The translations under genes and the position numbers were made by a program. Shown one piece after another: positions 27,102 to 35,604 of a stretch of DNA of 64,000 bases (within the stretch, counting starts at the first letter, position 1; each line of letters opens with the position of its first letter). The notes beneath the pieces are model-generated. The model made no database searches. It was given only the letters and a program-made list of their open reading frames with translations, and had not been told where the DNA came from. The stretch comes from Bermanella marisrubri (GTDB taxonomy: Bacteria; Pseudomonadota; Gammaproteobacteria; Pseudomonadales; Oceanobacteraceae): contig NZ_CP051183.1 of the NCBI RefSeq assembly GCF_012295615.1, positions 393,501-457,500 on the forward strand, given 5' to 3'.

Positions 27102-28037
27102 TTACTTATGCAAAGCGCTGCAGTTAATAAACTGATCAAACTCAACGGCCCAAGGCTGGCTCTGCCTAAGACCATCCACAATGAAATCAACGAACGTACG
27201 AACTTTAACGCTAAGGTGTCGATTGCTGGCATATAGAGCGTGGATTGGTACACCGCTATAACTCCAATCGCAAAGCACTGGATTCAAGCGTCCTTCATTA
27301 ATATCTTCTGCGCATAAGAATGTAGGTAGACGCGCGATACCCACACCATTGATGGCCAGCATTCGCATACTGAGAATATCGTTTACACGAACTCGAGGAT
27401 TGATTTCAGCGCTAAACTGTTCCGGTGAATCAAATTCCCAATTGCCTTTAGGGCTCCAACCAAGAGTACTGTGATTAATGAGTTCACTTGGGTGGTTGGG
27501 GCTACCGTGCTTCTTGATATATTCCGGGCTGGCACAGACAATGGTTTTGATTTCACCTAATGGTCGAGCAATTAGAGATGAGTCCGCTAGATGGCCCACA
27601 CGGAACGCCACGTCGATGCCTTCCTGAATTAGGTCTAACTGTTGATCGGTTAACATCATTTCTACTTGAATCTCGGGGTTCTTTTGTAAGAACTCAGAAA
27701 CCATGTCACTCAATACACGAGAACCAAATAACATAGGAGCGGTAATACGCAGCAGACCTTTTGGTTTGCTTTGCATTTCTGTCACTGCAATGTTGGCTTC
27801 TTCTACATCACCTATTATGCGTGAGCACTGATTGTAATAGGCGCTGCCAGTATCGGTTAGGCTCAGGGTACGGGTAGTACGCTGCAACAAACGAACGCCT
27901 AAGCGTTCTTCTAGTTGTGTGATCTTTCTGCTTACCGTGGATTTAGGTAAGCCTAATGACTTAGCAGCACCGGTAAAGCTGCCTGCATCGACCACTTTTA
28001 CAAAGATGGCAATTTCGTTGAGATCGAATTGTTCCAT
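27102..28037 (-). CDS. LysR-type transcriptional regulator
   Basis: The 311-residue product has the LysR winged helix at the N-terminus (GSFTGAAKSLGLPKSTVSRK, residues about 19-38) and a type 2 periplasmic-binding effector domain. The TVSRKITQLEERLGVRLLQRTTR pattern is that of the large LysR group found beside oxidoreductase genes. It is divergent from the FadL gene across a 330-bp spacer and may regulate it, though this is inferred only from position. Confidence 0.9.
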   Translation of the reverse strand: MEQFDLNEIAIFVKVVDAGSFTGAAKSLGLPKSTVSRKITQLEERLGVRLLQRTTRTLSLTDTGSAYYNQCSRIIGDVEEANIAVTEMQSKPKGLLRITAPMLFGSRVLSDMVSEFLQKNPEIQVEMMLTDQQLDLIQEGIDVAFRVGHLADSSLIARPLGEIKTIVCASPEYIKKHGSPNHPSELINHSTLGWSPKGNWEFDSPEQFSAEINPRVRVNDILSMRMLAINGVGIARLPTFLCAEDINEGRLNPVLCDWSYSGVPIHALYASNRHLSVKVRTFVDFIVDGLRQSQPWAVEFDQFINCSALHK

Positions 28038-28367
28038 GGGAAATCCCCGACAATATCATTTGACTGTTGCTATTTTGGAACAATCAAAGCGAGTTTGCCA
28101 GTCTTTTTATTGGTACAAACGTACTTTTGTTGGCTATTTTATATACAGTAATAGCATAAAAAATCGTAGAACAATGTGTTTTTAACGATATTGCTATGGT
28201 GGCGTATAAAGACCACTGGCATACTTCGACTACATCGAAATCCCGCTAAAAACAAAAATAACAGGGTCATTTCTGGGTTATTGGTGCTTTGCAAACCTCA
28301 GGTGTTGTTGCCCTGATAAGTACCAGTAGCGGTAAAAAAGCGTGTTAACAAATATAAGGTAAATATC
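28038..28367. other. Divergent spacer between LysR gene and fadL
   Basis: This 330-bp region has no convincing gene. It is AT-rich and must carry the promoters of both neighbours. I see no strong inverted repeat, terminator or repeat-family element in it. Confidence 0.6.
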
Positions 28368-29855
28368 GTGATCAGCACAAAAAATCTACTAAGATCAGCG
28401 ATTATCGCGGCGGCAGTTGCCCCAGCGGTTTCAATGGCTTCTGGCTATAAAATTAACGAACAAAGTGCAGCTGGTATGGGTACCGCTCACGCAGGCCGCG
28501 CTGCTATGGCAGAAGACGCATCTGTTGTTTTCTACAACCCTGCGGCTATGACGCAACTAGATAAAGCACAAATCAGTGGCGGTTTCACTTACATTAATGG
28601 TTATGGTGAGTTCGAAGGTAACGGTACTGATGTGGCCGGCAATCAAATCACAGGCGCTAACGACAGCGATCCTTTTAATGATGGTGGTAACTTCCTTGGC
28701 GAAAAATTCATCCCATTCTTCTATTACGCAAATCCAATCAGCGACAAGCTAGCTGTTGGTCTGGGTGTTTACACGCCTTTCGGTACTGAAACAAATTACG
28801 ATGAAAACTTTGTGGGTGGTGGTTTTGCTGATGAAACATCGCTAATTAGTTTAGAGCTTCAGCCAAGTATTGCCTATAAAATCAACGATCAATTAAGCAT
28901 TGGTGGTGGTTTAGATATTATTTACATGGAAGGTACGCTGTCGAAATCCGTCGACTCTGTGCCATATAATCAAGCAGTTAATGATAATATTGGGAGTGGC
29001 GTGGTTCTTGGTAACCCAGAGTACCAAGGTTTTGAGGGTTTTTATGAAGTAACAGGCGACGACTGGGGTGTAGGCTGGAACATTGCTTTGCATTATCAAC
29101 TATCTGAAAAAACTAACCTAGGTGTTACTTACCGCTCTGAAATTGATGTAGACCTAGAGGGCGACAGTACTTTCCGTGACAATACGTTTGCACTTTATAA
29201 CAACAATGGCACAGCAGCGGATCCATTTGACGATACAGTCACACCAGTTCCTGTTCAGCCACAAGCATCTAAAGTACCTCTAACAACTCCTGAGTCATTG
29301 ACGCTTTCTGTTACTCACCAAGCAACAGACAAATTATTGCTGCAAGCGGGCGCGACTTGGACTGGTTGGTCATCTTTCCAAAACTTCGATGTGATCGCTA
29401 CTGAGCGTGCAACACCGAATCAGGCTGATGGCCTTGATATTTCTGATATTTCTTATGGCGATGGTGTAACTGGTTTAGACGCTGGGTATATCGGTCATAT
29501 CGACGAACGTTGGGTTGACGTTTGGGCTGTAGCAGTAGGTGCAACCTATCAGCTAAACGATCAAATTAAACTACGTGCTGGTTACGCGTATGATGAATCA
29601 CCGGTGCGTGATGAATTCCGTACCGCTCGTGTACCGTCTTCAGATCGTCAATGGTTAACCTTTGGTGCAGGCTATAAGGTAGATCAAAACCTATCCTTTG
29701 ATTTGGCGGCGGGTTACTTGTTTATGTACCCAATGGACCTATCTGAAATCAACAAGCAGAACGATAATACTCCTACAGATAGCAAAGCCAGCGTTACTGG
29801 CGAATACGAAATCGATGTATTCGGCTTAGCACTACAGGCTAACTACCAGTTCTAA
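28368..29855 (+). CDS. fadL: FadL-family long-chain fatty acid outer-membrane porin
   Basis: FadL proteins form a 14-stranded outer-membrane barrel that takes up long-chain fatty acids and other hydrophobic compounds. The 495-residue product has a signal peptide cut near SMASG, then the family mark GYKINEQSAAGMGTAHAGRAA and VFYNPAAMTQL. Later SLELQPSIAYKINDQLSIGGGLD and a C-terminal phenylalanine (ALQANYQF) are also typical. It begins with GTG; AAGG lies about 9 nt upstream. It lies near a VolA-like lipase, which frees fatty acids, so the region may serve lipid uptake. A strong terminator follows. Confidence 0.93.
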   Translation: MISTKNLLRSAIIAAAVAPAVSMASGYKINEQSAAGMGTAHAGRAAMAEDASVVFYNPAAMTQLDKAQISGGFTYINGYGEFEGNGTDVAGNQITGANDSDPFNDGGNFLGEKFIPFFYYANPISDKLAVGLGVYTPFGTETNYDENFVGGGFADETSLISLELQPSIAYKINDQLSIGGGLDIIYMEGTLSKSVDSVPYNQAVNDNIGSGVVLGNPEYQGFEGFYEVTGDDWGVGWNIALHYQLSEKTNLGVTYRSEIDVDLEGDSTFRDNTFALYNNNGTAADPFDDTVTPVPVQPQASKVPLTTPESLTLSVTHQATDKLLLQAGATWTGWSSFQNFDVIATERATPNQADGLDISDISYGDGVTGLDAGYIGHIDERWVDVWAVAVGATYQLNDQIKLRAGYAYDESPVRDEFRTARVPSSDRQWLTFGAGYKVDQNLSFDLAAGYLFMYPMDLSEINKQNDNTPTDSKASVTGEYEIDVFGLALQANYQF

Positions 29856-29907
29856 TGAGCCCTATTTAGGGTCACAGATTACAAGCCTTCGAGCTTGTCT
29901 CCCTTTT

Positions 29908-29934
29908 AGCGCACCTTTGGGTGCGCTTTTTTGT
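29908..29934 (+). terminator. Rho-independent terminator after fadL
   Basis: AGCGCACC pairs with GGTGCGCT around a 4-nt loop and is followed by TTTTTTG, 52 nt past the fadL stop. A smaller hairpin (ACAAGC/GCTTGT) lies just before it at 29881-29898. Confidence 0.93.
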
Positions 29935-30135
29935 GCACCACTTTTGCTCATAAGTCCATATACGCCACTTTGAGCATCAAACATTCTGGGCATAGACACA
30001 TCCGATTGCACAAAAATAGTGCCATCTCAACTTATATGGTTTTATCGTTATGGCTTCTTAAGCGCCATCTTACGCAGCCTGAGCGCAATTCCTGACGACT
30101 TGATCATCTTGGTACAGCCCTTGCTGTAACAGCTT

Positions 30136-31035
30136 ATGAATACAGATTTGAGCACTATTGTGAAGCAACCTATGAACAGCGTAAATCAACAAGCTGAATC
30201 ACTGGCCCAGTTGCACCACAACCAGCAACTTAGGCTTAAGGCTTTAGATCTAATAAAAGCTTTATATGAACTGGTTAGGGTAATCCAGCAGCATCGCGCG
30301 GCGACAAACGCCGCATTGGCAGGCAACCCGTTTTTTGAAAGTAAAACGTCACCTTTATCCCGAGAAATTAATGCTCGGATGAAAGAGCTGGAGCGTCAGC
30401 AAGATAATTTGGAGGAGCTAGCCAGGGAAGAGCAGTGGCAGGAAATAAAAATGGCATGGCGTACTGTGCACCAGCAGTGGCATCAAGATGAGGTGATTGA
30501 AAATTTCGAACTCCATAGTCATCTAGTCAAACTGGTTCTGCTGTATATTGCGGATTTGGGAGAGTCGGCTGAAACACTTATTGAGACACACTTTCAATAT
30601 CAAGCTCTGGGTCATTATGTGTTTCATGATCTACCTTGGTTCATTGAACTTTTGGGTCAAATCCGCGCGTTAGGTACATCAACCGCCGTCACAGGGCAGT
30701 TGAATAAAGATATTGAAATGCGTTTGCAATTTTTACTGAATCAGATGTTAAAGCAGCAGGTTACAGTAAAGCAGCAGGCCCAGCGTTTGAGCAAAGAAGC
30801 GCTCGATATAACCTCATCACTCATCGACGCATTATTGTGCGAACCAAAGCTAGAGCGTTTAACACAATTACTTAATAATGATTTATTAAGTGGCGGAGAT
30901 ATAGTTACAACAGCGGATGAGTTTTATACCCTAGCGACGGCGATAATCGACGCTCACTACAAGGTTATGAATGAAGGCTTGCGCTTATTGCGTTTGAGCA
31001 TGGATAAACGCATTCAGGCTTGGGTAAAACGATAA
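30136..31035 (+). CDS. Helical protein, possibly nitrate/nitrite-sensing (NIT-like)
   Basis: The 299-residue product is nearly all helical, with no signal peptide or membrane segment. The segment YELVRVIQQHRAATNAALAG resembles the first helices of NIT-type sensor domains, where HRG-like motifs bind nitrate or nitrite. No catalytic or output domain is attached, and that weakens the match. Start choice is open between the ATG at 30136 and the next at 30172. It is a single gene with a strong bidirectional terminator after it. I do not give it a firm function. Confidence 0.65.
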   Translation: MNTDLSTIVKQPMNSVNQQAESLAQLHHNQQLRLKALDLIKALYELVRVIQQHRAATNAALAGNPFFESKTSPLSREINARMKELERQQDNLEELAREEQWQEIKMAWRTVHQQWHQDEVIENFELHSHLVKLVLLYIADLGESAETLIETHFQYQALGHYVFHDLPWFIELLGQIRALGTSTAVTGQLNKDIEMRLQFLLNQMLKQQVTVKQQAQRLSKEALDITSSLIDALLCEPKLERLTQLLNNDLLSGGDIVTTADEFYTLATAIIDAHYKVMNEGLRLLRLSMDKRIQAWVKR

Positions 31036-31058
31036 AAAATTCTGCTATCGGTACGATC

Positions 31059-31100
31059 AAAAAAGGCCCTTGTACATATTGATACACAAGGGCCTTTTTT
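31059..31100. terminator. Bidirectional terminator
   Basis: A-run plus GGCCCTTGT pairs with ACAAGGGCC plus T-run, a perfect 15-bp inverted repeat around a 12-nt loop. It has U-tracts on both strands, and so serves the plus-strand helical protein gene and the minus-strand TonB receptor gene that converge here. Confidence 0.95.
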
Positions 31101-31129
31101 AATTGTTGAAAATGAGCTTTCCAGTTTGA

Positions 31130-33223
31130 CTAGAAAACGAGTTTAGCGCCCACCGAGAAAATAGTTGGTAGGGATTCCACCTTTTCGCGCTCGCTATAAT
31201 CCTTGTTGTAAGAGTAATCGCTGACGTTGGCTCGGTTATAAAGATTGATAATTTCGAAATAGAAATCACTACGAGCCGATAATTTGTAATCCATGCGGAA
31301 GTCTAAGCGATGGTATGCCGGTAGGCGTTCAGAGTTGGGTTCGCCTTCGATAGGATCATAAATATAAACCGTTTCAGGATCTGGGTTTCCTGCAATAACA
31401 TTACCGTCTTCATCAAATGGAATTGCTCCCTCTACTGGCGTGATCAAACTCCCGCTTTGGTAACGCCATTTAAAACCATAAGTCGTGCGTTCGTCCTTTT
31501 GATAGCTGGCAACTAAATTGACAATCCAAGGGCGGTCTAATTCGAAATCGATTTCTTTACCTGTGATCTCGTTAGTACGTTTAGTTTGGCTATACGCAAG
31601 GCTAAACCAGCCATACCATTTGTCTGTTAAGTTTTTGTTGAGCAAAAATTCAATACCATAGGCCTCGCCGGTTGCTTCATTAAGATAAGGTTGCTCAGGA
31701 TTATTAGTATTGTTGGGGTCGTAAGTATAGGCAGGGTTAGTCGCTACTAGTTTATCAATATCTTTGTAATAGACTTCTAACTTGCTGCTTAATGACTCAT
31801 CAATTTCGTGTTCGAAACCCACAACATAGTGCATAGCATCCGGCTGTTCGAGTTCTGGGTTACCTAACTCATCGGCAATAAAGCGGAACTCACGAATAAA
31901 TTGACTATGGCGACCGACTGCTGCGGTCAACGTCCATGCAGGGTTAAGCTCATAGCGAGTTGATAAACGCGGTTGGACAATATTTTGTTCGTTGAAATCA
32001 TTATAACTATTACCAAGACCCAAAGTGATTTCCCACAAAGGCGTAGCAAACCAATCGTAGGCGATAAAGCTATAAGCTCCATTGATTGTTAAAACCTCTC
32101 CCAATGGTCCAAATGGCTCACCCAATGATGCAGGGTCACATGTCTCACCTATTTCATCATTACAAGGAGAATATAAACCAGCGGCTGTATAGTCGATATC
32201 GGTTTGGCTTAAGTCAAATCCATAGCGCAGCGTATCACCATTATCTAACGGCGTGTTGTAGTAGTTTTTAAAGCGATATTCGTAATTCACTGCATCCAAG
32301 TCGAATAATGTGCCCACTACAAAATCGGTTTTTTCTTCCTTACGGCTCAAGGAAAACATTGAGCTGGTGCCATTATCAAACAAGGTATCTACGAGAATAC
32401 CTTGGCTATGATAATAGGTGTCAGCGTCTAAACCACCGGCTAGTGCAGGCTCAGTTTCCAAAGCGTCGTTTTCTGGTCCGAACTCAATACCCACGGAGTC
32501 TTCTGCACCAGTAGCAATAAGTCGTACATTGGTAGTGGCGGTGGGTTGCCAGTGGTATTTAAATTGATAGTCACTGTTGCGTGGAACTTCGGTAAAAGTG
32601 AGTTCATCTTCGTCAATAAAGCTTTCCACATAAAACTCAAGCAAGCTGCGACGATAGGATAAGTAAAACGCACTGTCTTCACTCAGGGCTCCTTCAATCA
32701 TGGCCCCTGCGCGCAAAAAACTTAGATCAAGAGTGGTGGTTAAGGGTTCTCGGTATGGGTCGCGCAATTTTGTCGCTAGTACGGCACCAATAGCGTTACT
32801 GTATTCTGGCCCCCAGGCACCAGCCTTGAGTGAAAAGTTTTCCACGAGGTTGGCGTTATAGGTACTATTGCCATCGTTATGAAACACATAGCCTACCGGA
32901 ATGAAGTCAGTGATGTAGATATTGTCCCTTGGGCTGGAGCCTCGAATAGCGGGAATACTGAAAGGACCAAAGCCGCCTAATACAACACCGGGCAGCGCTT
33001 CGATGGCTTTTAGGGGATCATTGCCTGCGCCAGGCACTTTAAGTAGTTTTTCAGTGGTAATCTCAGGACCAGAAACTTCAGCCCCTTGAACCTGAACCGC
33101 ATTGAGTTCAGCCACGTCTTCATCTTTTTGTGCGGTTGTTTTGTTTGTCTCTTCCTGAGCGTATGCCGTTTGCAGTGGCAGGCTGGAAGCCAGTAGTAAC
33201 GTCGCGAGCATCCTTCGCTGCAT
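31130..33223 (-). CDS. TonB-dependent outer-membrane receptor
   Basis: The 697-residue product (from the ATG at 33223) has a signal peptide ending AYAQ, then a plug domain with EALPGVVLGGFGPFSIPAIRG and a C-terminal barrel that ends KLVF. Such receptors take up iron complexes, vitamins or sugars using TonB energy. GGGG lies about 7 nt before the chosen start; an ATG four codons upstream also exists. No Fur box is visible upstream, so I do not claim an iron substrate. It is a single gene. Confidence 0.88.
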   Translation of the reverse strand: MQRRMLATLLLASSLPLQTAYAQEETNKTTAQKDEDVAELNAVQVQGAEVSGPEITTEKLLKVPGAGNDPLKAIEALPGVVLGGFGPFSIPAIRGSSPRDNIYITDFIPVGYVFHNDGNSTYNANLVENFSLKAGAWGPEYSNAIGAVLATKLRDPYREPLTTTLDLSFLRAGAMIEGALSEDSAFYLSYRRSLLEFYVESFIDEDELTFTEVPRNSDYQFKYHWQPTATTNVRLIATGAEDSVGIEFGPENDALETEPALAGGLDADTYYHSQGILVDTLFDNGTSSMFSLSRKEEKTDFVVGTLFDLDAVNYEYRFKNYYNTPLDNGDTLRYGFDLSQTDIDYTAAGLYSPCNDEIGETCDPASLGEPFGPLGEVLTINGAYSFIAYDWFATPLWEITLGLGNSYNDFNEQNIVQPRLSTRYELNPAWTLTAAVGRHSQFIREFRFIADELGNPELEQPDAMHYVVGFEHEIDESLSSKLEVYYKDIDKLVATNPAYTYDPNNTNNPEQPYLNEATGEAYGIEFLLNKNLTDKWYGWFSLAYSQTKRTNEITGKEIDFELDRPWIVNLVASYQKDERTTYGFKWRYQSGSLITPVEGAIPFDEDGNVIAGNPDPETVYIYDPIEGEPNSERLPAYHRLDFRMDYKLSARSDFYFEIINLYNRANVSDYSYNKDYSEREKVESLPTIFSVGAKLVF

Positions 33224-33370
33224 GGTAAACCCCATTATAAATTGTTATTCGTTAAAAAGGCTTTACGCACTTTATCAAAGAAAGGATTGAAATACCTAGC
33301 AACGGATTTAAAAAACGCTTTGGTCTCGCTTAAGTATACGTATTACAGCCTAAATATTGAAAGGAGTCCG

Positions 33371-33398
33371 CATAGTGTCTTGAAGTAAAGACACTATG
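33371..33398. repeat. Perfect 11-bp hairpin
   Basis: CATAGTGTCTT pairs perfectly with AAGACACTATG around a 6-nt loop. It lies 10 bp past the stop codon of the DUF523-DUF1722 gene (minus strand) and upstream of the TonB receptor gene. It may end the first transcript, but there is no U-tract on the minus strand beyond a short CTTTC. Confidence 0.7.
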
Positions 33399-33407
33399 CC
33401 TAGGGAT

Positions 33408-34367
33408 TTAAATGGCGTTGCGCAATCCCAATTCATAGGGGTGTGGGTTTAAGTACTTTTGCTGCAATAAATAACCATCCTGTTCTGTGTGTTTTTGAAT
33501 GTGATGGTTAAGCAAAGTTAGGGGGGCCACAAGCGGGATAATTCCTTGGCGATACTGATGAATGACGTTGGTCATTTCTTGGCGCTCTTGAGATGTAAGA
33601 TGTTGCTTTACATAGCCTTGCAAGTGCTGAAGCACATTGGTGTTCTTTTTACGATTGGCAACATGCTTGATGGCTGACATAAACTCCATGATGTATTCAT
33701 CAGCGATTTGTTGTAGAGGTTTAGCTTTAAGGTCTGCCATCAATCTGCCAAGGTTCTGATAACTAGGAATATGGTGGGCCATTAGTAAATACTTATGACG
33801 CGTATGGAAATCCATAAGTGCTTTTTTACTTAGGTCTGCTTCAACGTTTTCTTTCCAATCATTATAGGCCATAACACGAGTAATAAAGTTTTCGCGAAGC
33901 ATGGGGTCGCTCAAACGACCAGCCTCTTCTTTTGGAATTAACGGTAGTAGGCGTTCGATCTCGGCGGCATAGATACCTTGAGCTGTATCTAAAGGATTTC
34001 CGTTTTCATGGTATAGCTTTACCTTGGTATAGCCGCAGCTAGGGCTTTTTTGCATGAAGATATAACCACGAACGTCTTTAATCTGGTCGGCTTGTTGTTT
34101 CGCATAGTCTTTCAGTTGCTGGGTAAAGCGTTTGCTGTGGTCGTCTACTTGAGCAGCTTCGATACCTTCTTCATTATTACCAGAGGTCGTGATGAGATGA
34201 ATAGGCGGTCTTGGCGTACCCATGCCGATGCCGACTTCTGGACAAATAGGGGTGAAGCTAAAATATTCAGAAAGCACTGACTCAATATATCGAGAGCGTT
34301 TGTGTCCGCCGTTATAGCGAACTTCCTCTCCGAGAAGACAGGAGCTAATAGCGACTTGGATTTTCAT
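33408..34367 (-). CDS. DUF523-DUF1722 (YbgA-type) protein
   Basis: A 319-residue fusion of an N-terminal DUF523 domain (AISSCLLGEEVRYNGGHK and QKSPSCGY, with conserved cysteines) and a C-terminal DUF1722 domain (FHTRHKYLLMAHH, residues about 195-310). Relatives such as YbgA stand next to photolyase genes or in iron-sulfur-like contexts. The biochemical role is not settled. The cysteines C10, C42 and the one in PSCG could bind metal or a cluster, which is an inference. I chose the ATG at 34367 because GGAAGGG precedes it. The upstream 272 bp hold nothing recognisable. Confidence 0.85.
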   Translation of the reverse strand: MKIQVAISSCLLGEEVRYNGGHKRSRYIESVLSEYFSFTPICPEVGIGMGTPRPPIHLITTSGNNEEGIEAAQVDDHSKRFTQQLKDYAKQQADQIKDVRGYIFMQKSPSCGYTKVKLYHENGNPLDTAQGIYAAEIERLLPLIPKEEAGRLSDPMLRENFITRVMAYNDWKENVEADLSKKALMDFHTRHKYLLMAHHIPSYQNLGRLMADLKAKPLQQIADEYIMEFMSAIKHVANRKKNTNVLQHLQGYVKQHLTSQERQEMTNVIHQYRQGIIPLVAPLTLLNHHIQKHTEQDGYLLQQKYLNPHPYELGLRNAI

Positions 34368-34639
34368 TATCCCTTCCAACCTTAGGTGATCAAACTTTCA
34401 CTCGTTTACGTATCTAACAGCTTAATGGATTGCAATATGGCTGAATAGACCCTTTTCTCAGCTTAAATTTGAGCTTACTTTTGTTAAAAAGCAAGTTACT
34501 GATTGTAGTGATTTAGGTGCTTTTGCTATAAGTCTAGCGGCTTTAATTATTTGTTAAATAATAATTGCCATCTCTTTGCAAAGCGCTAAAAACCGGACTA
34601 AACATTAATTATGAGGTTTCATTAATTAGGTTGTAGATT

Positions 34640-34969
34640 ATGAGTTTAAGCAATCAGCAAAGCGCACAGGTTCTTTTTCAGTTCGATAGCTCCTTCGATG
34701 TAAGCTATGTGAATTACCATCGTGGTAATGAGCTTGCTGACCCTCAATTGATCGTCACCCTTGAGCGGGACAATGAGCGTCAAAGCTTTGCTTTTATGCA
34801 CCCTCACTTTAATGATGTGGATCGCAATTTAATAAGCGCTCAAGGCATTGCCATTAGTTCTGTGAAGTTGTCGCCTTTTGGACAAAATCAAATTGAAGTA
34901 TCTGACCTGAAAGACGGCTTAGTTTATTTTACTGCAAGAGTGGTCAAGAATATCACGCCCACGGCATAG
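34640..34969 (+). CDS. Small protein, unknown
   Basis: I recognise no family. The 109-residue soluble product lacks a signal peptide and is rich in predicted beta strands (QLIVTLERDN, FTARVVKN). AGGTTGTAG lies before the ATG as a weak ribosome binding site. A near-symmetrical strong terminator follows the stop, which supports that it is transcribed. It stands between the DUF523 gene and a minus-strand secreted protein gene. Confidence 0.6.
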   Translation: MSLSNQQSAQVLFQFDSSFDVSYVNYHRGNELADPQLIVTLERDNERQSFAFMHPHFNDVDRNLISAQGIAISSVKLSPFGQNQIEVSDLKDGLVYFTARVVKNITPTA

Positions 34970-34986
34970 AATAGGGTCATTAAATC

Positions 34987-35028
34987 GAGACATAAAAAAA
35001 CCAGCCTAAGCTGGTTTTTTTATGTCTC
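34987..35028. terminator. Bidirectional terminator
   Basis: A symmetrical inverted repeat: GAGACATAAAAAAACCAGC pairs with its near-exact complement ending TATGTCTC. The core stem CCAGC/GCTGG has A/T runs on both sides, so it works in both directions for the two convergent genes. Confidence 0.93.
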
Positions 35029-35041
35029 AATTTTTGATTCG

Positions 35042-35485
35042 TTAGTGAAGCTTAAGAACTAAAGCATATTTCGAACAATACTCACGCTCTTTGGTGTCGT
35101 TTTTCTGAACGCTTTGCTCGGAGCTTATCCACACATAGCTTGAGGAGCGACCTTTACATAATTCCAGTCCTAGGACCGAATTCTTTGATTCTACAAATAA
35201 ATTCATGGTGATCTCGTCACGGCCCGCTGCACGCAAGTAAACCTTTTTTGGTGAGATCGTCATGGCTTTCACACCGTCACGACCGTTTAAGCTGATGGTT
35301 TTACCGGGAGGAGCATTAACCCATTCGGCATCGTCACGGATTTTAATACTGGTCCAATCACTATCGGTAGAAACCGATAGTTCGTAAATAATCGGATCAC
35401 CTTCGGCAGCCAATGTAAGGGGAGAGACAAATGCTGCCCCCAAAGCAAAGACCATAGAAGCGATCTTGGGAAGCCCTGATTTCAT
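35042..35485 (-). CDS. Small secreted protein, unknown
   Basis: A 147-residue product with a clear signal peptide (MVFALGAAFVSPLTLA, cut near residue 26). The mature 120 residues are beta-rich and have two cysteines (ELCKG and EYCSK) that may pair. No family is recognised. AAGGAT lies before the ATG. It lies downstream of the bidirectional terminator and separate from the PhoH gene. Confidence 0.7.
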   Translation of the reverse strand: MKSGLPKIASMVFALGAAFVSPLTLAAEGDPIIYELSVSTDSDWTSIKIRDDAEWVNAPPGKTISLNGRDGVKAMTISPKKVYLRAAGRDEITMNLFVESKNSVLGLELCKGRSSSYVWISSEQSVQKNDTKEREYCSKYALVLKLH

Positions 35486-35604
35486 GGCGACATCCTTTTG
35501 CTAAGCCTCCTTTAAAATTAGGAAAGGACCGGTTATTAGTCAAATCACTTATAAAAAATAACCGGCTTTAAGCGTCGTGGCGTTAAAGGACTATACAAAA
35601 CACT

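Noticed and set aside
33236..33370. Fur box upstream of the TonB receptor
   Set aside because: I looked for AATGATAAT-like half sites and found none convincing, so no iron link is claimed.
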